A stretch of DNA of 41,677 nt, from contig NZ_JBIYSM020000041.1 in assembly GCF_044759095.2 (NCBI RefSeq), positions 1 through 41,677 of the forward strand. Reading direction: 5' to 3'. A model generated the notes under the pieces. The model did no database searches. It was not told where the DNA came from and was given only the letters and a program-made list of their open reading frames with translations. The stretch is from JBIYSM02 sp044759095 (GTDB lineage Bacteria > Bacillota > Bacilli > Brevibacillales > Brevibacillaceae). Positions 34,366 through 41,677 of the stretch are shown piece after piece. A program made the translations under genes and the position numbers. Within the stretch, counting starts at the first letter, position 1, and each line of letters opens with the position of its first letter.

Positions 34366-35343
34366 TTACTCTGAAAATTCCGCTGCGATCCTGTGCCGAT
34401 CGTTCCCAAACACTGACAACAAAACAGCCAGTTTCACTCTCGCTTTGCAACCGCTGAGGCTGCCGCCCAGAATGACACCTTGGTTGAGCAAATCCTGAGC
34501 TCCTCCGGGGAAGTCGTAAACTGGGAAGACCCGCCCCTCCAAGGTTCGAGAGGTAATGACAACGACAATTCCGCTTTCAACCGCCTCTCTCACTTTCGGA
34601 ACAATCCCGGGCGGAACGTGACCTCTGCCAAACCCTTCGATGACAATTCCCTTGACGCCAGACTTGATGGAACAATCGAGGAATCTATCATCACTGCCCT
34701 GGTAACAGGCAATCATGTCGACATGGCTTAAAGATCCGGATAAGGCATAGGTTTTCCTATCGTATGGCTTTCGGTAATAAATGACGTCATCACGGTCCAC
34801 TATCCCCAGTTTTCCGTAACCGAGTGCACGAAAACCGACAACATTGCTGGCATGAATTTTTACCGCCTCGCGAGCAGTGTAAATCTCCTCGTTGAAAAGA
34901 ACAAGCACGCCCATCCCCCTGCTTTTTTGGGATGCCGCCACCTGAACCGCTTGTCTTACATTAACCTGTGCGTCGGAACCTGTTTGGGCTGAACTTCTTT
35001 GCGAACCGGTGATCACGATCGGCTTCGCTACGTCCATCACCAAGTCCAAAAAATAAGCGGTTTCTTCCAGGGTGTCCGTACCATGCGTGATGACGACTCC
35101 GTCTACCCCTTCTCTCTGAATAACTGATTCAACTTTTTGCTTCAAGCATAGAATTTCATTCTGTGTAAACTGGTTGCTTGGGATCCGAAATACTTCCTCC
35201 ACATCTACTTGTATCCGTTCATCAATTTCACATAGCCTTACCAGGTCTTTACCGTTGATTGATCCTGTTGTCAGCAGGCCGTTTGTCTGGTTCGGCGCGC
35301 TTGATATGGTGCCTCCCGTTGTCAACACGACGATTTTGCCCAT
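34366..35343 (-). CDS. Asparaginase family amidohydrolase
   Basis: This 325-residue L-asparaginase-fold enzyme has both catalytic threonine segments (VLTTGGTISS near 6-15 and ITHGTDTLEETAYFLD near 84-99). GSQRSSAQTGSDAQVNVRQA and IEGFGRGHVPPG are also typical. It has no signal peptide, so it works in the cytoplasm, where it would release ammonia from asparagine or a related amide. The ATG at 35341-35343 has GGGAGGG upstream; the longer frame runs through the sigma-54 promoter. It is first gene of a two-gene operon with the carbamoylase-type enzyme. Confidence 0.92.
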   Translation of the reverse strand: MGKIVVLTTGGTISSAPNQTNGLLTTGSINGKDLVRLCEIDERIQVDVEEVFRIPSNQFTQNEILCLKQKVESVIQREGVDGVVITHGTDTLEETAYFLDLVMDVAKPIVITGSQRSSAQTGSDAQVNVRQAVQVAASQKSRGMGVLVLFNEEIYTAREAVKIHASNVVGFRALGYGKLGIVDRDDVIYYRKPYDRKTYALSGSLSHVDMIACYQGSDDRFLDCSIKSGVKGIVIEGFGRGHVPPGIVPKVREAVESGIVVVITSRTLEGRVFPVYDFPGGAQDLLNQGVILGGSLSGCKARVKLAVLLSVFGNDRHRIAAEFSE

Positions 35344-35392
35344 GATACCCTCCCACCAATAACCTTGATCGTGTTTTGCTATTACCACACTA

Positions 35393-35407
35393 GCAAGTGT
35401 CATGCCA
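35393..35407 (-). promoter_or_regulatory. Sigma-54 promoter of the asparaginase-carbamoylase operon
   Basis: The minus strand reads TGGCAT GACAC TTGC T, one base off the consensus. Its -24 element directly joins the T tract of the activator's terminator. The RNA would start near 35381. Confidence 0.75.
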
Positions 35408-35433
35408 AAAAAACAGAGTGGATGCCCCACTCT
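35407..35433 (-). terminator. Terminator of the second sigma-54 activator gene
   Basis: The stem AGAGTGG / CCACTCT with loop GGCAT on the minus strand is followed by seven T residues. The stem overlaps the TAG stop codon of the activator gene. Confidence 0.8.
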
Positions 35434-37492
35434 ATACACCGTCTATTTTGCTAAGTTTTCTGCTAATCGTCGATTGGTTAACCCCTAGTACCTCAGCCAT
35501 TTTCGTCGTCGTCACATATTTTTGCTTAGCCAGAATCAACAGTTGTTTTTCCAGGATTTCGATCGCGTCTTTCAGCGGCATAATGTCAGTTACGCTAACC
35601 CCTGTTAACATTTGTTTCGCACTGACCAGCGAATCGGGCAAGTGGTGAGCCTCAAGGATATTTTGGTCAGTAATCACAATCAGCCGCTCCACGATGTTCT
35701 GCAACTCTCTCACATTGCCTGGCCATTGGTAAGCTTGCAAGCACTCCAGCGCTTCCTGAGAGAATGTCTTATACTTTTGATATTTTTCATTGTATTTTTG
35801 AATGAAATGAAGTACCAAAGGCAAAATATCTTCCTTGCGTTCACGCAACGGGGGGACGTAAAGGGGAACGACATTCAGTCGATAGTACAGATCCTCCCGG
35901 AAATTTCCTTTTTTTGTCTCCTCCTGCAGGTTTCGATTCGTCGCGGCGATAATGCGTACATTGATCCGAACGGGCTTGATTCCTCCAATCCGTACCAACT
36001 CGTTCTCTTGCAGCACCCGCAGAAGTTTAACCTGAAGGTTGAGAGGAATTTCGCCAATTTCGTCTAAAAAGAGCGTTCCTTCGTTGGCCAATTCAAACAA
36101 GCCCAGCTTGCCTTCTTTGGATGCACCCGTAAAGGCCCCTTTTTCGTACCCAAACAGTTCTGATTCCAGCAGATTTTCTGGTATGGCACCGCAGTTCACT
36201 TTGATAAAAGGCTTGTCCTTCCTTGCGCTGTTTTGGTGAATGTATGAGGCGATCACTTCTTTACCGACGCCTGATTCTCCCAGGATCAGCACCGTAGAGT
36301 CTACCTCTGCGACCTTGCTGGCCAGAGTAACCACATTACGCATCTGTTCGCTTTTGTAGATAAATTGCTCATCGTTCATTGTCAATTGACGGAGCCGTTC
36401 CAGTTCCCGCTTGTACCCTTCCATCAGCGTTTTCGCATCCTCCAACTCCATCTGAAGCCGGCTTTCCTGCGTAATGTCACGCGAGGCGTTTACGACGCGA
36501 ACGATGTTGCCGTTCTCATCCTTGATTGGCGTTCCCACCACCAATAATCTTCTTCCCGTCTTGGTTGTCTGGATAACCTGAACCTTTTCCTTCTTTTCCA
36601 GTACCAAACGCGTAATGGACGGCTTAAATACCCCTTTTTTCTCCAATTCATAAATGCTTTTTCCAATGATGTCCTCCGGTTTGTATCCAAAGAGTCTTTC
36701 ACATGCAGAACTAACCCGCAGCGTGATCCCTTGTCCATCGGAAACGTAGATCACGTCGTAACTGGTGTCAAACACTGCCTTTAGGTCAAGGGCCAGGTTG
36801 GTATAGCTGTCGAGTTTCATGGCAATTTTCTCAATTTCTTCCGCTTCCCAATAGATCTGAATCGCACCGATTGACTTGCCCTGATCCAGGATATTGGTTT
36901 GTGTCACAATTCCCTGCTTATTATCCGTTACCTTGACAACCGTCTTTTTTTCTTGAAAAAACAGCAGTTGTTCAAGCGAAGTTTCTTTATCCACGTCCTG
37001 GATATGCCGTCCCACGATCTGTTCCTTCTGTACACCGCTTGAGTCCAAGGCTTGTTGATTCATAAAAAAGATACACGATTCCGAATCAATCACGGTCACC
37101 TGATGAGGGAGTGAAGCCAGAATCGCCTCGTAGAACTTCTGCTTTTTCCGGGATGCGCGATAGAGGTAACGATAGATCGCATCACGTTCGATCCAGCCCA
37201 TCATTCGTCCTTCGCGATCCGTAACGATCCAGATGGAATAATCGTCCCATTCCGAATCCTGATGTTCAAACATTTCGACAGTGGCGAACCCAACCGGAAT
37301 CATCCTCGCTTGGTTTTCTCTCGTTACTGCTCCCATCACCTTTTCATCTGCACTGCATATGAACAAGATCCCTTTTTCCATGAATTCAAAAGGGAGTGAC
37401 TTACGCTTCCATTCTGTTTCGAACAACAGTTTGTAATCCCGGTGGAGAATACTTAAGATCGTCAAGGGTTTCACCTTTTCAGAAAATTTCAC
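35432..37492 (-). CDS. Sigma-54-dependent PAS-AAA+ activator 2
   Basis: This 686-residue regulator has an N-terminal region (about 40-110) that resembles paired CBS motifs (MEKGILFICSADEKVMGAVT, IVTDREGRMMGWIERDAIYR). PAS domains follow at about 118-215 and 235-345, then a coiled linker. The AAA+ domain has Walker A GESGVGKE at 405-412, GAFTGA at 452-457 and Walker B LFLDEIGEIP. A C-terminal helix-turn-helix (TTTKMAEVLGVNQSTISRKL) is of the TyrR/Fis kind. The listed start is GTG 37490-37492, with only a weak GAGAGAAA site 12 bases from a TATAAT; GTG 37474 or TTG 37462 are options. It probably controls the three sigma-54 promoters to its left. Confidence 0.93.
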   Translation of the reverse strand: MKFSEKVKPLTILSILHRDYKLLFETEWKRKSLPFEFMEKGILFICSADEKVMGAVTRENQARMIPVGFATVEMFEHQDSEWDDYSIWIVTDREGRMMGWIERDAIYRYLYRASRKKQKFYEAILASLPHQVTVIDSESCIFFMNQQALDSSGVQKEQIVGRHIQDVDKETSLEQLLFFQEKKTVVKVTDNKQGIVTQTNILDQGKSIGAIQIYWEAEEIEKIAMKLDSYTNLALDLKAVFDTSYDVIYVSDGQGITLRVSSACERLFGYKPEDIIGKSIYELEKKGVFKPSITRLVLEKKEKVQVIQTTKTGRRLLVVGTPIKDENGNIVRVVNASRDITQESRLQMELEDAKTLMEGYKRELERLRQLTMNDEQFIYKSEQMRNVVTLASKVAEVDSTVLILGESGVGKEVIASYIHQNSARKDKPFIKVNCGAIPENLLESELFGYEKGAFTGASKEGKLGLFELANEGTLFLDEIGEIPLNLQVKLLRVLQENELVRIGGIKPVRINVRIIAATNRNLQEETKKGNFREDLYYRLNVVPLYVPPLRERKEDILPLVLHFIQKYNEKYQKYKTFSQEALECLQAYQWPGNVRELQNIVERLIVITDQNILEAHHLPDSLVSAKQMLTGVSVTDIMPLKDAIEILEKQLLILAKQKYVTTTKMAEVLGVNQSTISRKLSKIDGV

Positions 37493-37499
37493 TTTCTCT

Positions 37500-37506
37500 C
37501 ATTATA
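37500..37506 (-). promoter_or_regulatory. Possible -10 element of activator 2
   Basis: TATAAT on the minus strand lies 8 bases before the annotated GTG. No good -35 is visible at the right distance. If used, the RNA would start almost at the GTG, which favours either a leaderless message or a start a few codons downstream. Confidence 0.4.
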
Positions 37507-38059
37507 CCGCACAAATTACAGATGACGATCGTGGAATCGTGTGGAATTCATGGCGGGGGCAGGCATCAGCAACGGCACAGCGTAATCTTCTTTTTACGAA
37601 TCCCCCCGACATCTCTCTATCAACTTGCTGACTTGTTCCTCGAAGAACAATCATCTTTGGAATCCTTCCCAAATCGCTTTTAGGTGGAATATGAACGGCA
37701 CCACTGATCAAAACGTTGTTTTTTCGATATGTTCCCGCGTGTTCCTGGTGAATTCCGCGCAAGATGATCCCGTGCAATTCTTTGGATGATTCTTTCAGAG
37801 ATGGGCTCGTTTGCTTTCACGATGTCTTCGAGTAAATAAATCGCTTCCAGATGTTCTATCACTGATTTTCCCCGATCGTAATTCCATCTTCCAAAACAAC
37901 CTTGGTTTCCGTCAGTGTCAAGGTATTCCCCTCAATGGAGTTGGAATGGTAAGTCCACTCGACGATCAGATGGTCTCTTATGTTTCGCATGATGTGAGCA
38001 GGAAAGGGTCTTTTCGAGTCCAATGTTTTCTTCAGTTGATCAATCTCTTCAAAAATCAT
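37502..38059 (-). pseudogene. Decayed Fic/DOC family gene with foreign 3' piece
   Basis: The ATG at 38057-38059 has GGGGGAAAG upstream and opens a normal Fic N-terminus, with the inhibitory-type motif SNSIEGNTLTLTETKVVLEDG. At about 37868 a lost base shifts the frame, and it continues as SVIEHLEAI. A short deletion and a second shift near 37780 lead to HQEHAGTYRKNNVLISGAVHIPPK. The catalytic HPFxDGNGR motif is absent, so no AMP-transferase remains. After about 37660 the sequence is not Fic-like. It contains two pieces collinear with the PLD-helicase gene (37617-37642 and 37642-37657). Intact Fic proteins modify target proteins with AMP and often act in toxin or defence settings. Confidence 0.85.
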
Positions 38060-38172
38060 TTTCTTTCCCCCTCATTTTTTACTACGAGTGTACCAAAAGC
38101 GCATTATACTATATAGTTGATTCATATTGAAATTACGGTATTCACTACTTTTTCATCTGTGGAGACTAGACT
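38060..38172. other. Spacer between Fic remnant and zinc-ribbon gene
   Basis: This AT-rich 113-base gap holds the divergent start regions of the Fic remnant and the zinc-ribbon gene. TATACTATATAG near 38104-38115 could supply a -10 in either direction, but no paired -35 is convincing. Confidence 0.3.
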
Positions 38173-38433
38173 ATGCGTATGAAAAAAAAGAAACAAAAAC
38201 AAATCCTCGAAGAGTTTGGGAGTATGAAATCTTACTGCCCAAATTGCGACCACACTTTTTCAGTACCTTGGCAAATCATTTTCGATTTGCAAGAATGCAC
38301 ACATGGATACGTTGGTTATGAATATTTCCACGAAGAGTTTATCGCCTGCCCGCGATGTGGGAAAAACGCCAATCGCCAAGATGATTTATACAGCATCATT
38401 GAAAATCCAGAGGACGAAGAATGGCCGCTTTGA
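38173..38433 (+). CDS. Small zinc-ribbon protein
   Basis: An 86-residue protein starts with a lysine-rich stretch (MRMKKKKQKQ) and contains two cysteine knuckles, CPNC (about 22-25) and CPRCGK (about 59-64), spaced as in a zinc ribbon. The C-terminus is acidic. GGAG lies 8 bases before the ATG at 38173. The fold suggests nucleic-acid binding. I do not recognise a named family. It sits with the DUF6429 gene and primase-helicase in the right-edge accessory block. Confidence 0.6.
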   Translation: MRMKKKKQKQILEEFGSMKSYCPNCDHTFSVPWQIIFDLQECTHGYVGYEYFHEEFIACPRCGKNANRQDDLYSIIENPEDEEWPL

Positions 38434-38443
38434 GCATCGAAGG

Positions 38444-38671
38444 CTACGCATACCGCTTTACAAGTTCCTTTGCTCTTTCTATGCCCTTTTCAGTAAAATA
38501 GACGGATTTCGCTCGAATACTGCCGGAAATGCACCCCTCTTCAGTCAACTCATTCAAGACTTCAAAAGGGTAGCCTTTCCAGCTTCGATTCAGTTTGCCC
38601 AACCCCACATCTTCCTCCCAAGAGGTTAGGTACAGTAACAGTAACGTTAACTCTTTGATTTTCTCTTCCAT
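38444..38671 (-). CDS. DUF6429 family small protein
   Basis: A 75-residue protein reads LTLLLLYLTSWEE..., then NRSWKGYPFEVLNELTEEGCISGSIRAKSVYFTEKGIERA. This is the DUF6429 pattern of a short helix pair followed by a winged-helix-like segment ending in TEKG. Its function is unknown. I chose the ATG at 38669-38671, 9 bases after TTGGAG; the longer frame runs over the start of the helicase gene. It is convergent with the zinc-ribbon gene and divergent from the primase-helicase gene. Confidence 0.7.
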   Translation of the reverse strand: MEEKIKELTLLLLYLTSWEEDVGLGKLNRSWKGYPFEVLNELTEEGCISGSIRAKSVYFTEKGIERAKELVKRYA

Positions 38672-38775
38672 AAAAATCATCTCCAAGAGTTTGTTTGTCG
38701 TCTTATACTTAACAATATGGGGTGGATATGAGAAATTCAACCATCAGTCTTTTTTCTGATACAAGAAGGGATAAC

Positions 38776-41100
38776 ATGGACAAAAGTTCACTGGATTTTG
38801 AAAAACTGCACATGGAGCTAAAAAAAGCTTTGCTTGAATGTGAGCGGCTAAAAAAGGAAAATGAGCAATTGCGTAATCAGCTTGGATTGCTTCACCAAAC
38901 TGCACCATCAAGCCGGATCGTTAGTAATACCTCCACTCCAGATGAAAAAATAGCATTGTTTCGTTCACTCTTCAAAGGTAGAGATGATGTCTATGCCATT
39001 CGCTGGGAAGGAAAGAACGGTAAATCAGGCTATGCTCCCGCTTGTGCAAATCATGCATTTTTACCGCTGACAGACCAAGTCATCTACGACCATTTGGCGG
39101 GTAAGCATACGATCGGTGTCTATCCGATGCTTCTCGATGAAACTTGCTGGTTCCTGGCAGCGGATTTCGATGGACATAAGTGGAGATCCGATTCAGTATC
39201 ATTCCTCAATACTTGTATGGAACTTGGAATACCTGCCATCTTAGAAAGATCCCGCTCAGGAAACGGTGCACATGTTTGGATATTCTTCGAAGAACCAATC
39301 GCTGCATATGTTGCACGTAGGCTTGGATTCGTGATCTTGCAGCAAGCCAAGAAAAAAATGCACGCGATTGACTTTGATTCGTATGATCGCTTTTTTCCGA
39401 ATCAAGATGCCATGCCGAAGGGTGGCTTTGGCAACCTGATCTCCCTCCCCTTACAAGGGTTATCCCGGAAAAATGGCAATACTGTTTTTATCGATCACAA
39501 CTTGGAACCTTATGATGACCAATGGTATCTTCTCTCAACCGTAAAAAAGTTGAAGCTGCATGATGTAGAGTATTTCATCCAAAGAGCTGATTACGAAACA
39601 CTGCCTTTGCAAAACAGAATGATCCAAGGTATTTCTTCTGCCAATCCAATTCCTTCACGTGTAACAATACATCAAAGAAACATGCTGTTATTACGAAAAC
39701 ATGGATTACAGCCCGCATTGATTCAAAAAATGAAACAGCTTGCTGCATTTCCAAATCCTGAATATTATAAAGCACAACGGATGCGCCTATCTACATCAGG
39801 AAAACCACGGATGATCGAATGTGCAGAGGAATATGAGGATTATATTGCGCTCCCTCGAGGATGTTTCAACGACATTCTTGATCTCGTAAAATCCTATGAA
39901 ATCCAGATTGAAGTTGTTGATGAACGAAATTCGGGTATCCCGATCCATGTAAACTTTCAAGGAGAACTTAGGCCACTGCAGCAAGAAGCAGCAAATGCTC
40001 TTCTGACCCATGATCATGGTGTATTATTCGCGACTACTGCCTTTGGAAAAACGGTGTTGGCCGCGTATCTGATCGCAGAGCGTAAAGTGAACACGCTTAT
40101 CCTTGTTCATCGCAAGCAGTTACTTGAACAATGGAAGGAAAAGTTGTCGGCCTTTCTGGATATTCCCGTTACTTCAATTGGCGTAATCGGCGGGGGAAAG
40201 AACAAACGAACAGGAATCATCGATATCGCCATCCTCCAAAGTATTGGGAATAAAGGACAGATAAAGGATTTTGTAAAGGATTACGGTCAAGTGATTGTAG
40301 ATGAATGCCACCATGTATCCGCTTTCGGATTTGAACAAGTGCTGAAAGAAGTGAACGCAAAATTTGTATGTGGGTTAACTGCCACCCCAACAAGAAAAGA
40401 TGGTCACCACCCAATCATTACGATGCAGTGTGGCCCCATCCGCTATCGAGTTAATCCAAAGGAACAAGCAGCTATTAGCCCTTTTGATTACATCGTTATT
40501 CCCAGATATACCGACTTCCAGGTGGATTCCGATTCTAATGAGAAAAGCATTCAGGAGTTCTATGCTGCTATAGTTACAGATGAACTGCGTAATGACCAGA
40601 TTTTCGATGATGTACTTCTCGCCTTGGAAGCGGGGCGTTCTCCACTTCTATTAACGGAGCGAACCAGCCATGTCGAGTATTTTGCCAAACGTTTGAAGGG
40701 TTTCGCCAAAAATGTGATTGTGCTGCAAGGTGGGATGGGTAAAAAACGGATGCATTCCGTACTTCATACTCTTTCCTCCATACCTGACGATGAGGAACGA
40801 GTGTTGATCGCTACAGGACGTTTTATTGGAGAAGGCTTTGATGACCCTAGGCTGGATACACTGTTTCTCACTATGCCAATATCCTGGAATGGCACTCTAC
40901 AGCAATACGCCGGCCGGCTCCATCGTTTGCATGAGCGTAAAACAGATGTTCACATTTATGATTATGTGGATTCGCATGTGCCTATCCTGCAAAAAATGTT
41001 TGAAAAGCGCTTGAAAGGTTATAGAGTGATGGGATATGAAGTCAAAGAGATGGATGAACTCAAAAGCGAAAAACGAATGAAACAGCTTCGCTTGTTTTAA
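38776..41100 (+). CDS. TOTE-type primase-helicase (AEP-TOTE domain plus SF2 helicase)
   Basis: This 774-residue protein has a coiled-coil N-terminus (residues 5-40). An archaeo-eukaryotic-primase-like domain follows at about 57-260, with GRDDVYAIRWEG, the metal pair D130-F-D132, the RSRSGNGAHVW histidine H166 and NQDAMPKGGFGNLISLPLQG. The SF2 helicase has Walker A ATTAFGKT near 419-426, DECH at 509-512, TATPTRKDG, and a QQYAGRLHR motif VI. This matches the AEP-TOTE family, described computationally as part of biological conflict systems linked to mobile elements. I chose ATG 38776, with AAGGG 5 bases upstream, over GTG 38722. The gene ends at a strong terminator. Confidence 0.9.
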   Translation: MDKSSLDFEKLHMELKKALLECERLKKENEQLRNQLGLLHQTAPSSRIVSNTSTPDEKIALFRSLFKGRDDVYAIRWEGKNGKSGYAPACANHAFLPLTDQVIYDHLAGKHTIGVYPMLLDETCWFLAADFDGHKWRSDSVSFLNTCMELGIPAILERSRSGNGAHVWIFFEEPIAAYVARRLGFVILQQAKKKMHAIDFDSYDRFFPNQDAMPKGGFGNLISLPLQGLSRKNGNTVFIDHNLEPYDDQWYLLSTVKKLKLHDVEYFIQRADYETLPLQNRMIQGISSANPIPSRVTIHQRNMLLLRKHGLQPALIQKMKQLAAFPNPEYYKAQRMRLSTSGKPRMIECAEEYEDYIALPRGCFNDILDLVKSYEIQIEVVDERNSGIPIHVNFQGELRPLQQEAANALLTHDHGVLFATTAFGKTVLAAYLIAERKVNTLILVHRKQLLEQWKEKLSAFLDIPVTSIGVIGGGKNKRTGIIDIAILQSIGNKGQIKDFVKDYGQVIVDECHHVSAFGFEQVLKEVNAKFVCGLTATPTRKDGHHPIITMQCGPIRYRVNPKEQAAISPFDYIVIPRYTDFQVDSDSNEKSIQEFYAAIVTDELRNDQIFDDVLLALEAGRSPLLLTERTSHVEYFAKRLKGFAKNVIVLQGGMGKKRMHSVLHTLSSIPDDEERVLIATGRFIGEGFDDPRLDTLFLTMPISWNGTLQQYAGRLHRLHERKTDVHIYDYVDSHVPILQKMFEKRLKGYRVMGYEVKEMDELKSEKRMKQLRLF

Positions 41101-41637
41101 GTGTTATATCAGTATTAAATAAGATTACCCTCCCGCATACAAAGCAAGGATAAACGGGAGGGCAATTTTTTTAAAAGATGATTAAAGGAATAGGTGCTAA
41201 CTCTAGAGCGTGGTCCACCTATTCCCGAAGAGGTATCTAGGTGTAATATAGAAAATTTTATTGACCAGCCTGGTCAATTATTTCTTTCAGAGCGCATAGA
41301 TGGAATCGAAGCATCTAAAACCGAAACCACCCAAAGCATTTCACCTTCATTCAAAACCCATTCGGAAAGCGGTAGTTTTTGTGAAGATGTCTGACGTGCT
41401 GCAGCAGCCTCCAAAAAGGTACGGCCAAATGTATCTGCAAAGTTAGGAATGCTTGAGAACGAAAGCAATAATAATCTCTCAATAATCCGATCTCTTTCGG
41501 CTTCTGCCTGCTCTAAAGAAAGAATAATCCTGAATTTCGAAAGTAACATTCCTTAACCAAACGAAAAAGTGCTCCAAATCTTTGGTAGAATGGTGTTTGA
41601 CGAGAACATCACCCACAAAGAAAGGAGCACCCATAAG
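41101..41637. other. Right-edge gap with broken leftward frames
   Basis: After the terminator, the minus strand carries two coding-like frames in different phases. One is at 41274-41549 (containing AEAERDRIIERLLLLSF) and the other at 41479-41670 (containing VLVKHHSTKDLEHFFVWL). The first has a stop just before its only ATG and no ribosome site. Together they look like one frame-shifted or truncated gene, or else antisense to an insertion-sequence end. No function is recognised. Confidence 0.3.
41128..41170 (+). terminator. Terminator of the primase-helicase gene
   Basis: The 8-base stem CCCTCCCG / CGGGAGGG with a 19-base loop is followed by CAATTTTTTT. It lies 27 bases after the stop. Confidence 0.85.
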
Positions 41638-41677
41638 GTGAAGTGTACCATAAACATCTCCCCCATCCAAACAGAGT
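41638..41677 (+). CDS. Possible transposase start (partial, runs off the window)
   Basis: A GTG at 41638 has AAAGGAG 10 bases upstream and opens MKCTINISPIQTE before the window ends. The start context is good, and a short threonine/isoleucine-rich start like this is seen in some transposases, but 13 residues cannot fix a family. Confidence 0.25.
   Translation, partial: MKCTINISPIQTE

Noticed and set aside
35578..35600. A third copy of the TGCATAAT enhancer for the asparaginase promoter
   Set aside because: Only a single half-site GCATAAT is present inside the activator coding sequence, which is too weak to call.
1..41677. CRISPR arrays, tRNA or rRNA genes, and prophage structural genes
   Set aside because: No regularly spaced repeats, no recognisable tRNA or rRNA sequence and no phage head, tail or integrase genes were seen.

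Overview
The window looks like chromosome of a low-to-mid GC, spore-forming-type Bacillota (Bacillales, of the Brevibacillus/Aneurinibacillus/Effusibacillus kind). The reasons are strong AGGAGG-type ribosome sites, frequent TTG and GTG starts, compact operons with 1-17 base stop/start overlaps, Rho-independent terminators, a Bacillus-style lipoprotein and two PAS-AAA+ sigma-54 activators. The genus is an inference. No tRNA, rRNA or CRISPR array was seen.

Left edge (1-4030): the last codons of a transposase, then a leftward three-gene operon (HIT protein, MazG-like pyrophosphohydrolase, phospholipase-D-domain DExH helicase) and a decayed gap. Middle-left (4036-11860): single housekeeping or accessory genes, namely a secreted penicillin-acylase-type Ntn hydrolase, an oligopeptide-binding lipoprotein, a possible small RNA, a luciferase-like flavin oxidoreductase, a diphthine-ammonia-ligase-type ATPase and a cupin-like protein.

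Locus 1 (11908-20436): a leftward operon of FluG-like amidohydrolase, APC permease, M20 amidohydrolase and glutamine-synthetase-like enzyme starts from a near-perfect sigma-54 promoter (17041-17055). It diverges from its probable PAS-AAA+ activator and a class III aminotransferase. Four copies of an AT-rich palindrome lie between them and are likely enhancer sites. The set fits uptake and breakdown of an amine or amino compound through gamma-glutamylation.

Locus 2 (20628-37492): after a CobW GTPase pair comes a long leftward series, read from 31445 down to 22156: carbon-nitrogen hydrolase, NCS1 permease, imidase/allantoinase-like polysaccharide-deacetylase-fold hydrolase, sodium symporter, a 55-residue membrane protein, SDR, second symporter, small membrane protein, pyroglutamyl peptidase and zinc alcohol dehydrogenase. 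Upstream lie an old-yellow-enzyme-type oxidoreductase, an N-carbamoyl-amino-acid/allantoate-type amidohydrolase, an asparaginase and a second PAS-AAA+ activator. Three sigma-54 promoters were found. Two are near-duplicates that share a TGCATAAT-N2-ATTATGCA enhancer. The genes together suggest use of cyclic imides, ureides or related amides as nitrogen and carbon source.

Right edge (37502-41677): an accessory region with a decayed Fic gene, part of which appears to come from the left-edge helicase, a zinc-ribbon protein, a DUF6429 protein, a TOTE-type primase-helicase, and broken frames next to what may be another transposase start.
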